Below, in pieces: positions 44,767 through 53,294 of a stretch of 64,000 nucleotides of DNA. Origin of the DNA: an uncultured Flammeovirgaceae bacterium (lineage in GTDB: Bacteria; Bacteroidota; Bacteroidia; Cytophagales; Cyclobacteriaceae). The notes beneath the pieces are model-generated. The model did no database searches, had not been told where the DNA came from, and was given only the letters and a program-made list of their open reading frames with translations. The DNA is taken from assembly GCA_937883755.1 (NCBI GenBank), contig CAKZYA010000004.1:124001-188000 (forward strand), in the 5' to 3' direction. Position 1 is the stretch's first letter, and the number at the start of each line of letters is the position of its first letter. The position numbers were made by a program, and so were the translations under genes.

Positions 44767-45207
44767 TTAAGTTTCTGCTAAACTGATATTTTGCTCTTCA
44801 CTTAAGAAAGAATAGGCATCTTCTGGTTGGGTAAAGATTTTTAGGTTAATGTTGCTAATGGAGGGCTCTTCTAGCCACTCACGATGAAGTACTAATTTAC
44901 GTTTAGAAAATAACGTGGTTAGTACTGCTATTTGGCAAGTGTTTCCAGGTGCGGTATAACTGTATAGCTTGTTGCAAGTATCAGACCATTTCTTGATAAA
45001 GAAGAAAAACTCATGGGGGTTGATGTCCTGGAAAAAGTCTTTTGCCAGAAGCCACTTATTAGTATTATATACTGCGGCAATGTTCATGGCAATATCCATA
45101 GTTTGGTGATACAAGGCAGACTCACCATAACCATGAAAATTAATGACAACTACACCAAAGTCTCGGTTATACTCTGCGGTAGCTAAGCTGTTGACAATTT
45201 TGTACAT
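44767..45207 (-). CDS. Hypothetical SpoIIAA/STAS-like protein
   Basis: A 146-residue protein. The opening YNRDFGVVVINFHGYGESALYHQTMDIAMNIAAVYNTNKWLLAKD has the beta-strand/helix pattern of SpoIIAA-like (STAS-type) domains seen in Bacteroidota, but I cannot identify the family with certainty. No signal peptide. It precedes the 54-residue small ORF and may be cotranscribed with it. Confidence 0.6.
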   Translation of the reverse strand: MYKIVNSLATAEYNRDFGVVVINFHGYGESALYHQTMDIAMNIAAVYNTNKWLLAKDFFQDINPHEFFFFIKKWSDTCNKLYSYTAPGNTCQIAVLTTLFSKRKLVLHREWLEEPSISNINLKIFTQPEDAYSFLSEEQNISLAET

Positions 45208-45324
45208 AAAGTAAACAGTTAGTAAAAAATTGTACCAATCTTTTAATATAAGATCGGTAGGAATCAGAAGACTTAGAAAATTGCTTAGGACGTAGGTCAG
45301 TGCAGTTAAAACAAATATAGTGAT

Positions 45325-45349
45325 AAAAAATAAGAAAAACTTATTTTTT
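45325..45349 (-). terminator. Candidate bidirectional terminator after the DUF255 gene
   Basis: AAAAAATAAG pairs perfectly with CTTATTTTTT over a five-base AAAAA loop, giving T-rich ends on either strand. It lies about 215 bases beyond the DUF255 stop, which is far for an intrinsic terminator. Confidence 0.45.
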
Positions 45350-45427
45350 ATGTAAAAAAATCGTAAAAATAACAGATGATTAAGCTATATTTTTATAAAA
45401 TATTTAATAGTGTAGACAAAATGACTT

Positions 45428-45454
45428 TAATTACTTATTAAGAGTAAGTAATTA
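45428..45454. repeat. Inverted repeat, 10-base arms
   Basis: TAATTACTTA (45428-45437) and TAAGTAATTA (45445-45454) are perfect reverse complements around TTAAGAG. No T-run follows. It could be an operator or a hairpin in the 3' region of the DUF255 transcript. Confidence 0.65.
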
Positions 45455-45563
45455 TTCTAAAAGTATAAATGGAAGTAATGGCCGAAATGGTATGTACTTG
45501 AATGAATAATTACTTGTCAGATAGATAAAAATGCTTGGCGGAGACCTTGAAAAGTTTAATAGA

Positions 45564-47636
45564 CTAGCGAATTTGTGCCAGGGCACGGTCTACCTGAGTG
45601 ACGGGCATTTTGCAGATCTTATTTTGACATACGTAAATGGTAGTCTGACCTTCTACCAGTTTATTTTCTAGCAATGCTAAGCTTCCTTCAGACTCACCGC
45701 CTAAAAACAATACATTGGGTAGATACTGCTGATCTAAGGCTTGCCGGATAATTTGCGGTGACTCACCGAGAATAGCTACCTCATAAGGCTCATGAATAAC
45801 TTGTCCGAGCAAACTAGCCCAGTTTGCGTGAAAGTTAGGATACTCCTGTATAGTTGAGTACATGGTAGCTAGCATAGTTTTAGCTTGCGTGGTGTATTGA
45901 TCATTTGCTAAGAGTAACCCCAAAGTCCAGAAGTTTTGTGCCATTACCGAGTTTGAACTAGGAATAACATTGTCGCTAATTTCTTTTTGTCGGGCGATGA
46001 GAGAAGCATGCCGACTAGAGGTATAAAATAATAAGGGGCTATCTTCGTCTGAGAAATGTTCTAGTACGTAATCGGTTAATGACTGGGCAGTATACAGCCA
46101 GGTCTCGTCAAAAGTAGCCTGATATAAGTTAATGAAAGCAGCAATAGTAAAAGCATAGTCGTCTAAAAAGCCCTCAATACTGGCTACCCCGTCTTTGTAA
46201 CTACGGGTGAGGGAAAAACCATCTTGCATGATTTTTTCTTTTAAAAAGTCAGCGTTAGTTAGAGCTATTTGTAAGAAATGATATTCACCAAACGCCCGAT
46301 AAGCATTGACGTAGCCATTGAGCATCTGGGCATTCCAGGCAGTGAGCACTTTATCATCCAGGCCTGGTCTTGTTCGTTGTTCTCGGTAGTCTAATAGCCT
46401 TTCTTTGGCCTGCTGTATTGTTTGACTTAATTCAACAGTTGATTGATCGGTAGCGCTGGTAAGTCGCTGCCTGGGGTACAAAATATTTTTTCCTTCCTCC
46501 CAATTACCTTTGCTCGAGATATTAAAGTATTCCACAAACTGAGGAGCGTCCTCCCCAAGTACTTGTTCAATTTCAGCTTGATCCCATACATAAAACTTGC
46601 CTTCTTCTCCCTCACTATCGGCATCTAATGAAGAATAAAATGCACCTTCAGAAGAGGTCATCTCCCGCTCAACAAATGCTAAGGTTTCGTAGACTATACT
46701 ACGGTATAGTGAGTCACCAGTGAGCTGATGAGCCTGACTGTACAAGCTAACTAGCTGGGCATTATCATACAACATTTTCTCAAAGTGTGGCACTTTCCAC
46801 TGGCTATCGGTAGAGTAGCGGGCAAATCCACCGCCTAAGTGATCATAAATACCTCCCAGTGCCATTTTGTCAAGCGTGGTCAGTACTGCTTCTCGGGCTG
46901 ACTCATTACTAGAGTAATAGTAGTACTGCATTAAAAAACTCAGATTAACGGGCATAGGAAACTTAGGAGCACCCTGGTTACCCCCCCACTTAAAATCTAT
47001 CTGAGGTTTCCAGGTATCAAAGAGTTGATCTAACGCTTCCGCTGAATAGCTAGCTTGAGAACTAACAACTTCTAACTGATCAATAGCCTGAATGCCTTCA
47101 GTAACTTGAGACGCAATCGTTTTTATTCGTTCAGGGTCATCCCGATAGGTTTCCGCCAGCTTTTGTAGCACCTGCATCCATTGATCTTTGGGTAAATAGG
47201 TTCCGGTAAAGAAGGGGCGTCCGTCGGGTAGGGCTACGGCATTCAGAGGCCAGCCTCCTCGCCCGGTCAGTAGCTGAGAAGCATTCATGTATACTTGGTC
47301 AACATCTGGTCGCTCTTCCCGGTCTACTTTAATGGAGACAAAATGTTGGTTCATAAAGTCAGCCACAGTAGAATCTTCAAAACTTTCGTGTTCCATCACG
47401 TGGCACCAGTGGCAGGCGGCGTAGCCAATACTCACAATTACTAGCTTTTCTTCCTGAGCAGCTTTTTCTAAGGCTTCCTCTCCCCAGGGGTACCAGTCAA
47501 CTGGATTGTAGGCATGCTGAAGCAGATACGGACTAGTTTCGTTAATTAATGCATTGGTAGATTGCGTATCCAAAGACTGGGCACAGGCTGATGTGAGAAA
47601 TAAAGAAACCAGAAACAGTAGTAGATGAGGGCGCAT
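45564..47636 (-). CDS. DUF255 thioredoxin-domain protein (YyaL/SPATA20-like) lipoprotein
   Basis: A 690-residue protein. A short SPII signal [18 protein letters not shown] (lipobox TSAC) precedes [20 protein letters not shown], the mark of DUF255. The thioredoxin motif is ACHWCHVM at about residues 74-81. The C-terminal region is an (alpha/alpha)6 barrel like that of N-acylglucosamine 2-epimerase ([20 protein letters not shown]). The family is widespread but has no defined reaction. Here it is predicted to be exported and lipid-anchored, unlike the many cytoplasmic members. Confidence 0.9.
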   Translation of the reverse strand: MRPHLLLFLVSLFLTSACAQSLDTQSTNALINETSPYLLQHAYNPVDWYPWGEEALEKAAQEEKLVIVSIGYAACHWCHVMEHESFEDSTVADFMNQHFVSIKVDREERPDVDQVYMNASQLLTGRGGWPLNAVALPDGRPFFTGTYLPKDQWMQVLQKLAETYRDDPERIKTIASQVTEGIQAIDQLEVVSSQASYSAEALDQLFDTWKPQIDFKWGGNQGAPKFPMPVNLSFLMQYYYYSSNESAREAVLTTLDKMALGGIYDHLGGGFARYSTDSQWKVPHFEKMLYDNAQLVSLYSQAHQLTGDSLYRSIVYETLAFVEREMTSSEGAFYSSLDADSEGEEGKFYVWDQAEIEQVLGEDAPQFVEYFNISSKGNWEEGKNILYPRQRLTSATDQSTVELSQTIQQAKERLLDYREQRTRPGLDDKVLTAWNAQMLNGYVNAYRAFGEYHFLQIALTNADFLKEKIMQDGFSLTRSYKDGVASIEGFLDDYAFTIAAFINLYQATFDETWLYTAQSLTDYVLEHFSDEDSPLLFYTSSRHASLIARQKEISDNVIPSSNSVMAQNFWTLGLLLANDQYTTQAKTMLATMYSTIQEYPNFHANWASLLGQVIHEPYEVAILGESPQIIRQALDQQYLPNVLFLGGESEGSLALLENKLVEGQTTIYVCQNKICKMPVTQVDRALAQIR

Positions 47637-47981
47637 ATAATTGAGTTGATAAAATAGTGCAATTCCTAAATCCGAACGACAAAGCTGAAAAATTAGTTTG
47701 TGAATTTCTGTATACAGATATCGTCTCAGAATTAGAATTTATACTAATTCTTAACATCAGGGCAAAAAAATCACATAGTGAAAAATGGAATTCTGAGGAC
47801 TGAACTACGCATACGCTAACTTTTGGTAGAGATTAGGTAATATAGAAAGGTGGCAATCTTTAAAGTAGATCGACAACCTTCAGTCTTAATTTAGAAGGTA
47901 CATGAATCAAAAACCAGTAAGAATGATTGGGAAAGTTAAGAGTTGAATTGATAAATTAAGCATTTTGAACTCGTACTAATT
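47637..47981. other. Intergenic region between divergent DUF255 and hybrid-kinase genes
   Basis: A 345-base stretch without a credible ORF. It contains the palindrome CTGTATACAG (47708-47717) and the hairpin AGAATTAG-AATTTATA-CTAATTCT (47728-47751), either of which could be an operator. I could not place a convincing promoter. Confidence 0.5.
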
Positions 47982-50843
47982 ATGGCTAAAATCCGAGCTC
48001 GGAATGATGAAGAGTTAGAGCAGTTAGCGAATAAAATAGCTAGTCTGGAACAGCAACTTGTCGAGCAGAATTCAGCCTTTCAGCAGCTAGCCGAGGGGGT
48101 AGAAAATGGCTATTGGCAATGGGTGATTTCTACCGATACCTTTAAGGCAAGTCCCCAATTATGTGAATTTCTAGGATGCCCATCTAACCTTGATCAAGGG
48201 CAGCAATTACATTGGAGAGATATTTTATCTACAGATGATTTTGCTGTACTCAGCCGGGCAATCAATCAACTACGTCCCAATAATAATAGTCGCTTTGAGC
48301 TTGAGATAAAAGCAACTCTTCATTTACCAGAACCAGTAATCTGCCAAGGTAGTGTTATTGAGTGGGATCAGCAGGGAAAACCTGAGGTAGTTGTAGGCTT
48401 TTTCAAAAGAGTATTGGCGGAAAAGACAATTCAAAGTGAGTTGGCTCAACGGAAAAACTGGTTTCACTGGATGGCTGAAAATATTCCTGGAGTATCCATT
48501 GTAGTTTTTGACCAAGAATACCGCTATTTCACTTACGAAAAATTTACAGATATAGAGGATACTGCTGTAGAAGGAGTGATCGGAAAAACCTTATATGAAA
48601 TAGCGACTCCTGAAGAAGTAGCTTTTTTGGAGCCTATTTATGAGCAAGTGCTGGTTGGAAAGTGCCTAGAACACGAAGTGGTCTATAAAGATAGGACGTA
48701 CTATTCACAGTTTATTCCACTTTATGAGGAAGGAAAAATAACCCAAGGTCTAGTATTCTCATTAGATATCAGTCAAACTAAAGGGTTTGAGCAGCAATTA
48801 GCTTCTTTTATAAAACAGGCTCCTGCTGCTATTGCCGTCTTTGATACTAATATGCACTATGTTGCTGCTAGCCAGCACTGGGTAGATTATATGCTAAATG
48901 GTAAAAATGTTATCGGAAAGTCATTCTATGACAATTACCCTAAGATCACACTAGAGTGGAAGGATATTCTTCAAGATAGCCTACAAGGGAATATTAATCA
49001 AAATGATGCAGAGCGAATTATTCTAGAAGATGGTTCAGAAAAGTGGCTAAGTTGGGAAGTAAAACCCTGGTATTTATCAATAAATCAAGTAGGTGGACTG
49101 ATTATTATTACCGAGGATATTACCAAACGAAAAAAATCGGAGCTTGCTTTTCAGAATTATCAGCAGGGGTTAAAAATTCTCACCCAAATTAGTGCAAATT
49201 ATCAGCTTAGTTTAGAAGAGCAACTGCAGGAGCTATTAATCTCAGTAGCTAATTACTTTGACCTTTCAATGGGAATAATTAGTCACGTCAGTGGTGATAA
49301 TTGTATGGTGGAGTACGCTATAAATTTGGAAGATGAAGCTGACTTAAAAGTTGAAGCGGGTAATCAGTTTGCCTTGCAAGAAATGTACTGTAGTATTTCA
49401 TATGCTAACGATGACATATTTGCGAGGACAAGTATGGGAAGATCAGAATACCAAAGTCACCCAGCCTATCAACGCTTCCAACTAGAAACGTATGTTGGCT
49501 CGCCTTTGTGGGTAGGGGGTGAAAAGTACGGAACTATCAGTTTTTTCTCACCAGAAGAGCGACTTTCCCCCTTTACGGAAAATGAGGTGGATTTTATGCG
49601 GCTGGTGGCACGCTGGGTAGGCACCACTCTAGAACGCTCTTATCATGAGCGTCAGTTGGTTGCCGCTCGAGAGCAGGCTGAGGAAGCCACGCAGGCTAAA
49701 ACAGATTTTCTGTCTACTATGTCGCACGAGATTCGCACCCCGATGAATGCGGTAATAGGTATGAGCCATTTCTTACTGGAAGAAAACCCACGTGAAGATC
49801 AATTAAAATCATTGCAAATCTTGAAATTTTCCGCTGACCTGCTTCTATCCTTGATCAATGATATACTGGATTTTAGTAAAATAGAAGCAGGGAAAATCGT
49901 ACTAGAAAAGGTAAGCTTTAACTTAAAAGAGGTTCTTCAGGGAATTAAGGCTGCTCAGGGAATTAAAGCACAAGAAAAACAAGTAAGGCTCAAGCTGAGG
50001 TGGGACGATGATTTACCCGAAATGATTATTGGGGATTCGGTACGGCTGGGGCAAATCATCAATAACTTGGTGAGTAACGCTATAAAATTTACGCATCAAG
50101 GTCAGGTTTGTATTGATGTTGAATTACTCGAGGAATACCCGCAAAGTGTTAGAGTAGGTTTTAAAGTACAAGATACCGGCATCGGTATATCTCAAGAGCA
50201 AATAGAAGCTATTTTTGATGAGTTTAGCCAAGCTAGTTCTAGCACTACTCGAAAGTTTGGTGGAACTGGTTTAGGGCTAGCTATCACTAAAAAGTTACTC
50301 GAGATGCAGGGAAGCCAGATTGAGGTAACAAGTGAAGTGGGAAAAGGGTCTACTTTTTCGTTTGAATTAAATCTGGAAAAGAGCAATAAGAAATCTACTA
50401 AAGACAGTGCGAGTACGGCACCCGATGAGATTTATTTTGCTAGTCTAGAAGGACTACGAGTACTCTTGGTTGAAGATAATCCAGTAAATCAGTATGTAGC
50501 GGCTCGTTTTATCAAAAAATGGAAGGTGACCTTACTAGATACCGCTGAAAATGGGGAGGAAGCTCTGGAGAAAGTACAGCAGCATAGCTATGATGTAATT
50601 CTCATGGATTTACAGATGCCCGTTATGGATGGTTATAAAGCAACTGAGAATATTCGGGACTGGGAAAGACATCATGGAAAACAACCGATTCCAATTATAG
50701 CACTGACCGCTTCGGCTACCCTGGCTACCCGAGAGAAAGTGGTATCATTAGGAATGAATGATTTTTTAACTAAACCCTTTGATCCCAAAGAACTATATGC
50801 CCGGTTGCGCACCCATTGGAAACCAAAAGAAAACGGAAGATAA
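47982..50843 (+). CDS. Hybrid sensor histidine kinase with PAS, GAF and receiver domains
   Basis: A 953-residue cytoplasmic protein with no obvious membrane helix. After a short coiled start come about three PAS domains (about 20-135, 145-270, 280-390), a GAF domain (about 400-555), HisKA with phospho-accepting H582 in FLSTMSHEIRTPMN, HATPase (GTGLGLAITKKLLEMQG), and a receiver domain at about 824-945 with phospho-Asp D876 in VILMDLQMPVMDG. The frame ends shortly after the receiver. Sequence downstream resembles an Hpt domain but is frameshifted and interrupted, so this kinase seems to have lost its own output domain. The signal is unknown; PAS and GAF suggest redox, ligand or light input. 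Confidence 0.92.
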   Translation: MAKIRARNDEELEQLANKIASLEQQLVEQNSAFQQLAEGVENGYWQWVISTDTFKASPQLCEFLGCPSNLDQGQQLHWRDILSTDDFAVLSRAINQLRPNNNSRFELEIKATLHLPEPVICQGSVIEWDQQGKPEVVVGFFKRVLAEKTIQSELAQRKNWFHWMAENIPGVSIVVFDQEYRYFTYEKFTDIEDTAVEGVIGKTLYEIATPEEVAFLEPIYEQVLVGKCLEHEVVYKDRTYYSQFIPLYEEGKITQGLVFSLDISQTKGFEQQLASFIKQAPAAIAVFDTNMHYVAASQHWVDYMLNGKNVIGKSFYDNYPKITLEWKDILQDSLQGNINQNDAERIILEDGSEKWLSWEVKPWYLSINQVGGLIIITEDITKRKKSELAFQNYQQGLKILTQISANYQLSLEEQLQELLISVANYFDLSMGIISHVSGDNCMVEYAINLEDEADLKVEAGNQFALQEMYCSISYANDDIFARTSMGRSEYQSHPAYQRFQLETYVGSPLWVGGEKYGTISFFSPEERLSPFTENEVDFMRLVARWVGTTLERSYHERQLVAAREQAEEATQAKTDFLSTMSHEIRTPMNAVIGMSHFLLEENPREDQLKSLQILKFSADLLLSLINDILDFSKIEAGKIVLEKVSFNLKEVLQGIKAAQGIKAQEKQVRLKLRWDDDLPEMIIGDSVRLGQIINNLVSNAIKFTHQGQVCIDVELLEEYPQSVRVGFKVQDTGIGISQEQIEAIFDEFSQASSSTTRKFGGTGLGLAITKKLLEMQGSQIEVTSEVGKGSTFSFELNLEKSNKKSTKDSASTAPDEIYFASLEGLRVLLVEDNPVNQYVAARFIKKWKVTLLDTAENGEEALEKVQQHSYDVILMDLQMPVMDGYKATENIRDWERHHGKQPIPIIALTASATLATREKVVSLGMNDFLTKPFDPKELYARLRTHWKPKENGR

Positions 50844-50848
50844 TCCTG

Positions 50849-51207
50849 ACGTGAGACTTGCTTTAACTGAGGGGCTTACGGTGAACCTCGAGATTTTTGA
50901 TGTTCTTACGGGTAGTAGTAAAGCTAAAAGAATGGATCTGTGTCAGGAAGTTGAGAGCATACTTAGAAAACTGATTCAAGAAGTAGAAGATGTACAAAAG
51001 ATACTGATTACCAAAAGCTTGCTAGTACCTTGCGCCAGGTAGAATCAACTTTTACCACATTCAAAATAGAACCTCTGGGTAGTTTAATTCAGGAAATATC
51101 TGCGAACTCTGAAATCATGAATGAGAAGATTAGTAAAAATCTAGTAAACTATTGCCAGTAGGTACTGGGTAATATTCAGGAATATAAATCAGAGATGGGG
51201 GATTAAG
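50849..51207 (+). pseudogene. Decayed histidine phosphotransfer (Hpt) domain after the hybrid kinase
   Basis: The kinase frame ends at 50843. In another frame (about 50843-51000) the peptide DVRLALTEGLTVNLEIFDVL followed by QEVESILRKLIQEVEDVQK resembles the first helices of an Hpt domain. From 51000 the kinase's own frame reads DTDYQKLASTLRQVESTF then PLGSLIQEISANSEIMN, like the Hpt core, ending at TAG (51162 region) and, beyond it, VLGNIQEYKSEMGD before a second stop. The usual phospho-His of A-H-x-L-K is Ser here (ASTLR). Two frame changes plus a stop indicate decay, or sequencing errors. Confidence 0.6.
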
Positions 51208-51271
51208 CGTACTTGATTCAGAGGGTGCAAATTTTTTTTGAATTCTGCTTTCTTTTATGGTCTTTAGCCGC

Positions 51272-51808
51272 ATGAAAAAACGCGTTGCTATTGATATGGA
51301 TGAGGTAATGGCCGATCCCTACGAAAAACTGATTCGGCTCTACGAAGAAGAATATGGAATCCCAATTGATCAAAGCAAATTGCCTGGGCACTATTTGCAG
51401 GACATAGTGCACCCTGATCACCGCTCATCAATTCGCCGCTACCTTTTTGCTAAAGATTTTTTTGAAGATTTAGTGGTAATGCCCAACAGTCAGGAAGTGA
51501 TGCGGGAGATGCACGAGCATTATGAGATTTTCATCGTAACGGCAGCGATGGAGTTTCCTGATTCACTTGGTCCGAAGTATCGTTGGTTGGAGCGATATTT
51601 TCCGTTTATTCACTGGAGCCACTACGTATTTTGTGGTGATAAAAGTATCGTTCAGGCTGATTTTTTAGTTGATGATCATGCTAAAAATCTAGTCAATTTT
51701 TCGGGCGAGCCCCTTTTGTTCTCATCTCCACATAATGCTTACGAAACGCGATTTACCCGGCTCAATAATTGGCAAGAGGTAGCCCAATATTTTTTATCAG
51801 ACGTATGA
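51272..51808 (+). CDS. 5'(3')-deoxyribonucleotidase (HAD family)
   Basis: A 178-residue HAD phosphatase from the ATG at 51272 (a start at 51257 would add MVFSR and is possible). The nucleophile motif is AIDMDEVMAD at the N-terminus, followed by IFIVTAAMEFPDSLGPKYRWL (motif II) and DFLVDDHAKN (motif III with metal Asp pair). This matches 5'-nucleotidase NT5C-type enzymes that dephosphorylate deoxyribonucleotides and keep dNTP pools in balance. Its stop overlaps the SemiSWEET start (ATGA). Confidence 0.9.
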   Translation: MKKRVAIDMDEVMADPYEKLIRLYEEEYGIPIDQSKLPGHYLQDIVHPDHRSSIRRYLFAKDFFEDLVVMPNSQEVMREMHEHYEIFIVTAAMEFPDSLGPKYRWLERYFPFIHWSHYVFCGDKSIVQADFLVDDHAKNLVNFSGEPLLFSSPHNAYETRFTRLNNWQEVAQYFLSDV

Positions 51809-52059
51809 AGTGGTTAGATATTCTAGGAATTATCGCTGGTACCTGCACCACATTGGCTTTTTTACCCCAGGCAGTGAAAACTTGGCAGTCCCGTTCGGCA
51901 GGCGATCTATCGATGGGTACGTTTATGTTGTTAGTTGTCGGGCTAATATTATGGCTGATCTACGGAATCATACTTTACAACTGGCCAATTATACTTACCA
52001 ACGGATTCACGTTGCTAATCGCTAGTTCAATATTGTATTTCAAATTTCGCTATCCGTAA
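51805..52059 (+). CDS. SemiSWEET-type small transporter
   Basis: An 84-residue protein of three membrane helices. The PQ-loop motif LAFLPQAVKTWQSRSAGDLS (about 17-36) is the SemiSWEET signature; such proteins dimerise and carry sugars down gradient. The start is the ATG at 51805, overlapping the deoxyribonucleotidase stop. The coupling with a nucleotidase is unusual and may point to a nucleoside or sugar-type substrate. Confidence 0.9.
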   Translation: MKWLDILGIIAGTCTTLAFLPQAVKTWQSRSAGDLSMGTFMLLVVGLILWLIYGIILYNWPIILTNGFTLLIASSILYFKFRYP

Positions 52060-52164
52060 TAAATCAGCTCTTTGCTAGAACTTCATCTAGACTTCACACT
52101 AGTCTCCTGAATTTTTCGTAATATTGCTATCTGCCCAACCTATTTTTTACATAAATTGCCACTC

Positions 52165-52560
52165 ATGAAACTTTTACTACTGGTCTTTAGTGTCACATTA
52201 GCTACTTTGGTAGGTCTTGTTAGCCGAACATCGCAGGTGATAAGTTATACAGCAGATTGTCGAGTTATGTTAGATGATATTGCAGGTAGCTACGAGGGTG
52301 AATGCCATAAAGAAAAAGCCCACGGCTGGGGGAAAGCCATTGGAAAAGATACTTACGAAGGTGAGTTTAAAAAGGGATATCCCGATGGGAAAGGAACCTA
52401 TACCTGGATTAACGGCGATTACTTTGAGGGTACATTTATAAAAGGGCGCCGGGAAGGCGAAGGCAAGATGGTATATGCCTCGGTTAATGCTGATAGCGTG
52501 CTTACCGGGTACTGGGAAGATGACCTATTTCAGAGCAAAGAGAAAAGCTCATCGGAATAA
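52165..52560 (+). CDS. MORN-repeat exported protein
   Basis: A 131-residue protein starting at the ATG on 52165 (a TTG at 52156 is less favoured). A hydrophobic signal (KLLLLVFSVTLATLVGLV) precedes about three MORN units (YEGECHKEKAHGWGKAIG, YEGEFKKGYPDGKGTYTW, FEGTFIKGRREGEGKMVY). MORN repeats bind phospholipids or serve as spacers. It probably sits in the periplasm or on the membrane surface. Role unknown. Confidence 0.85.
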   Translation: MKLLLLVFSVTLATLVGLVSRTSQVISYTADCRVMLDDIAGSYEGECHKEKAHGWGKAIGKDTYEGEFKKGYPDGKGTYTWINGDYFEGTFIKGRREGEGKMVYASVNADSVLTGYWEDDLFQSKEKSSSE

Positions 52561-52642
52561 AGTACTGTATTATTGTGGTGTCTGCCCCGCGGTGTTAATG
52601 TGTTCATACAGTGCGGCATTTGACAAAACCATTAAAAAATAA

Positions 52643-53218
52643 ATGAACCCATACATCAGGAGAATTAAAGATTTTTCTAATGGCTTAACCCCTGAAATAC
52701 TTACTGAACTGGAAGATGGGTTTATTGATAAAAAATTCTCAAAAGGGTCTTGCCTGCTCAGACCCGGACAAATATGCACAGCGCATCTGTTAGTCAAGGA
52801 AGGTGTTGCCAGAAAGTATTAAAAGCATAATGACAAAGAAATAACCACCGAGATATACTTTCATGATGATGTAGCCATCTCGTTGGATAGCTATATTATG
52901 CGAACACCAGCCAACTTATATATAGAAGCTTTGACCGAACTTGAGGTGACCATCATTGACTATAGTCAGTTTTATAAGGTCAAAAAGAAATATGCGGAAG
53001 TAATGATGTTGGACAAAATGTTTATAGAATATTATGCCGTCTGGTTTGAGCAAAGGCTTAAAGAGTTTCAAACTACGGATGCTTCCCAACGTTATTTGAA
53101 TTTGCTCGAGAAAGAACCAAGGATTGTCCAGTTATTGCCCGTGACTATCATTGCATCCTATTTGAATGTTTCGCTGGAGACCTTATCTAGAATCAGATCA
53201 AAAATCGTAACAAGGTGA
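52643..53218 (+). pseudogene. Crp/Fnr-family regulator interrupted by an in-frame stop
   Basis: The frame from ATG at 52643 to the stop at 53218 is 191 residues, the usual length for short Bacteroidota Crp/Fnr-type regulators. It reads MNPYIRRIKDFSNGLTPEIL then LLRPGQICTAHLLVKEGVARKY, and at codon 60 (52820-52822) a TAA stop interrupts before KHNDKEITTEIYFHDDVAI. The rest continues with a cyclic-nucleotide-binding fold and a C-terminal helix-turn-helix-like part (VTIIASYLNVSLETLSRIRSKI). Apart from this one nonsense codon there is no frameshift, so the defect is recent, or an error in the sequence. Confidence 0.8.
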
Positions 53219-53222
53219 TTAT

Positions 53223-53267
53223 TTGACGTACATCAAATTTCCGCTTTACAAAGTGTATTTACTTTGT
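53223..53267 (+). promoter_or_regulatory. FNR/CRP-type operator and promoter of the dehydrogenase gene
   Basis: TTGAC-GTAC-ATCAA (53223-53236) is a near-perfect Crp/Fnr-type palindrome. TTACTTTG (53259-53266) is a -7 element with one mismatch. ACAAAGT-GTATTT-ACTTTGT (53248-53267) is an additional inverted repeat over the -7 box. The operator centre would be about 42 bases before the predicted transcript start, the position of class II activation. It lies between the Crp/Fnr pseudogene and the dehydrogenase, so this regulator may have controlled it. Confidence 0.6.
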
Positions 53268-53294
53268 GTGAGATTTTTGAGTCAATGATCACAA

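Larger units (their letters stand above)
45208..45563. other. AT-rich intergenic region with two hairpins
   Basis: This 356-base stretch contains no credible gene. AAAAAATAAG-AAAAA-CTTATTTTTT (45325-45349) is a 10-base perfect hairpin with flanking A and T runs, a candidate bidirectional terminator. TAATTACTTA-TTAAGAG-TAAGTAATTA (45428-45454) is another 10-base perfect hairpin. Both lie downstream of the DUF255 gene. Confidence 0.6.

Noticed and set aside
52570-52797. Minus-strand ORF of 75 codons
   Set aside because: It is antisense to the Crp/Fnr pseudogene, whose own frame has clear family similarity.
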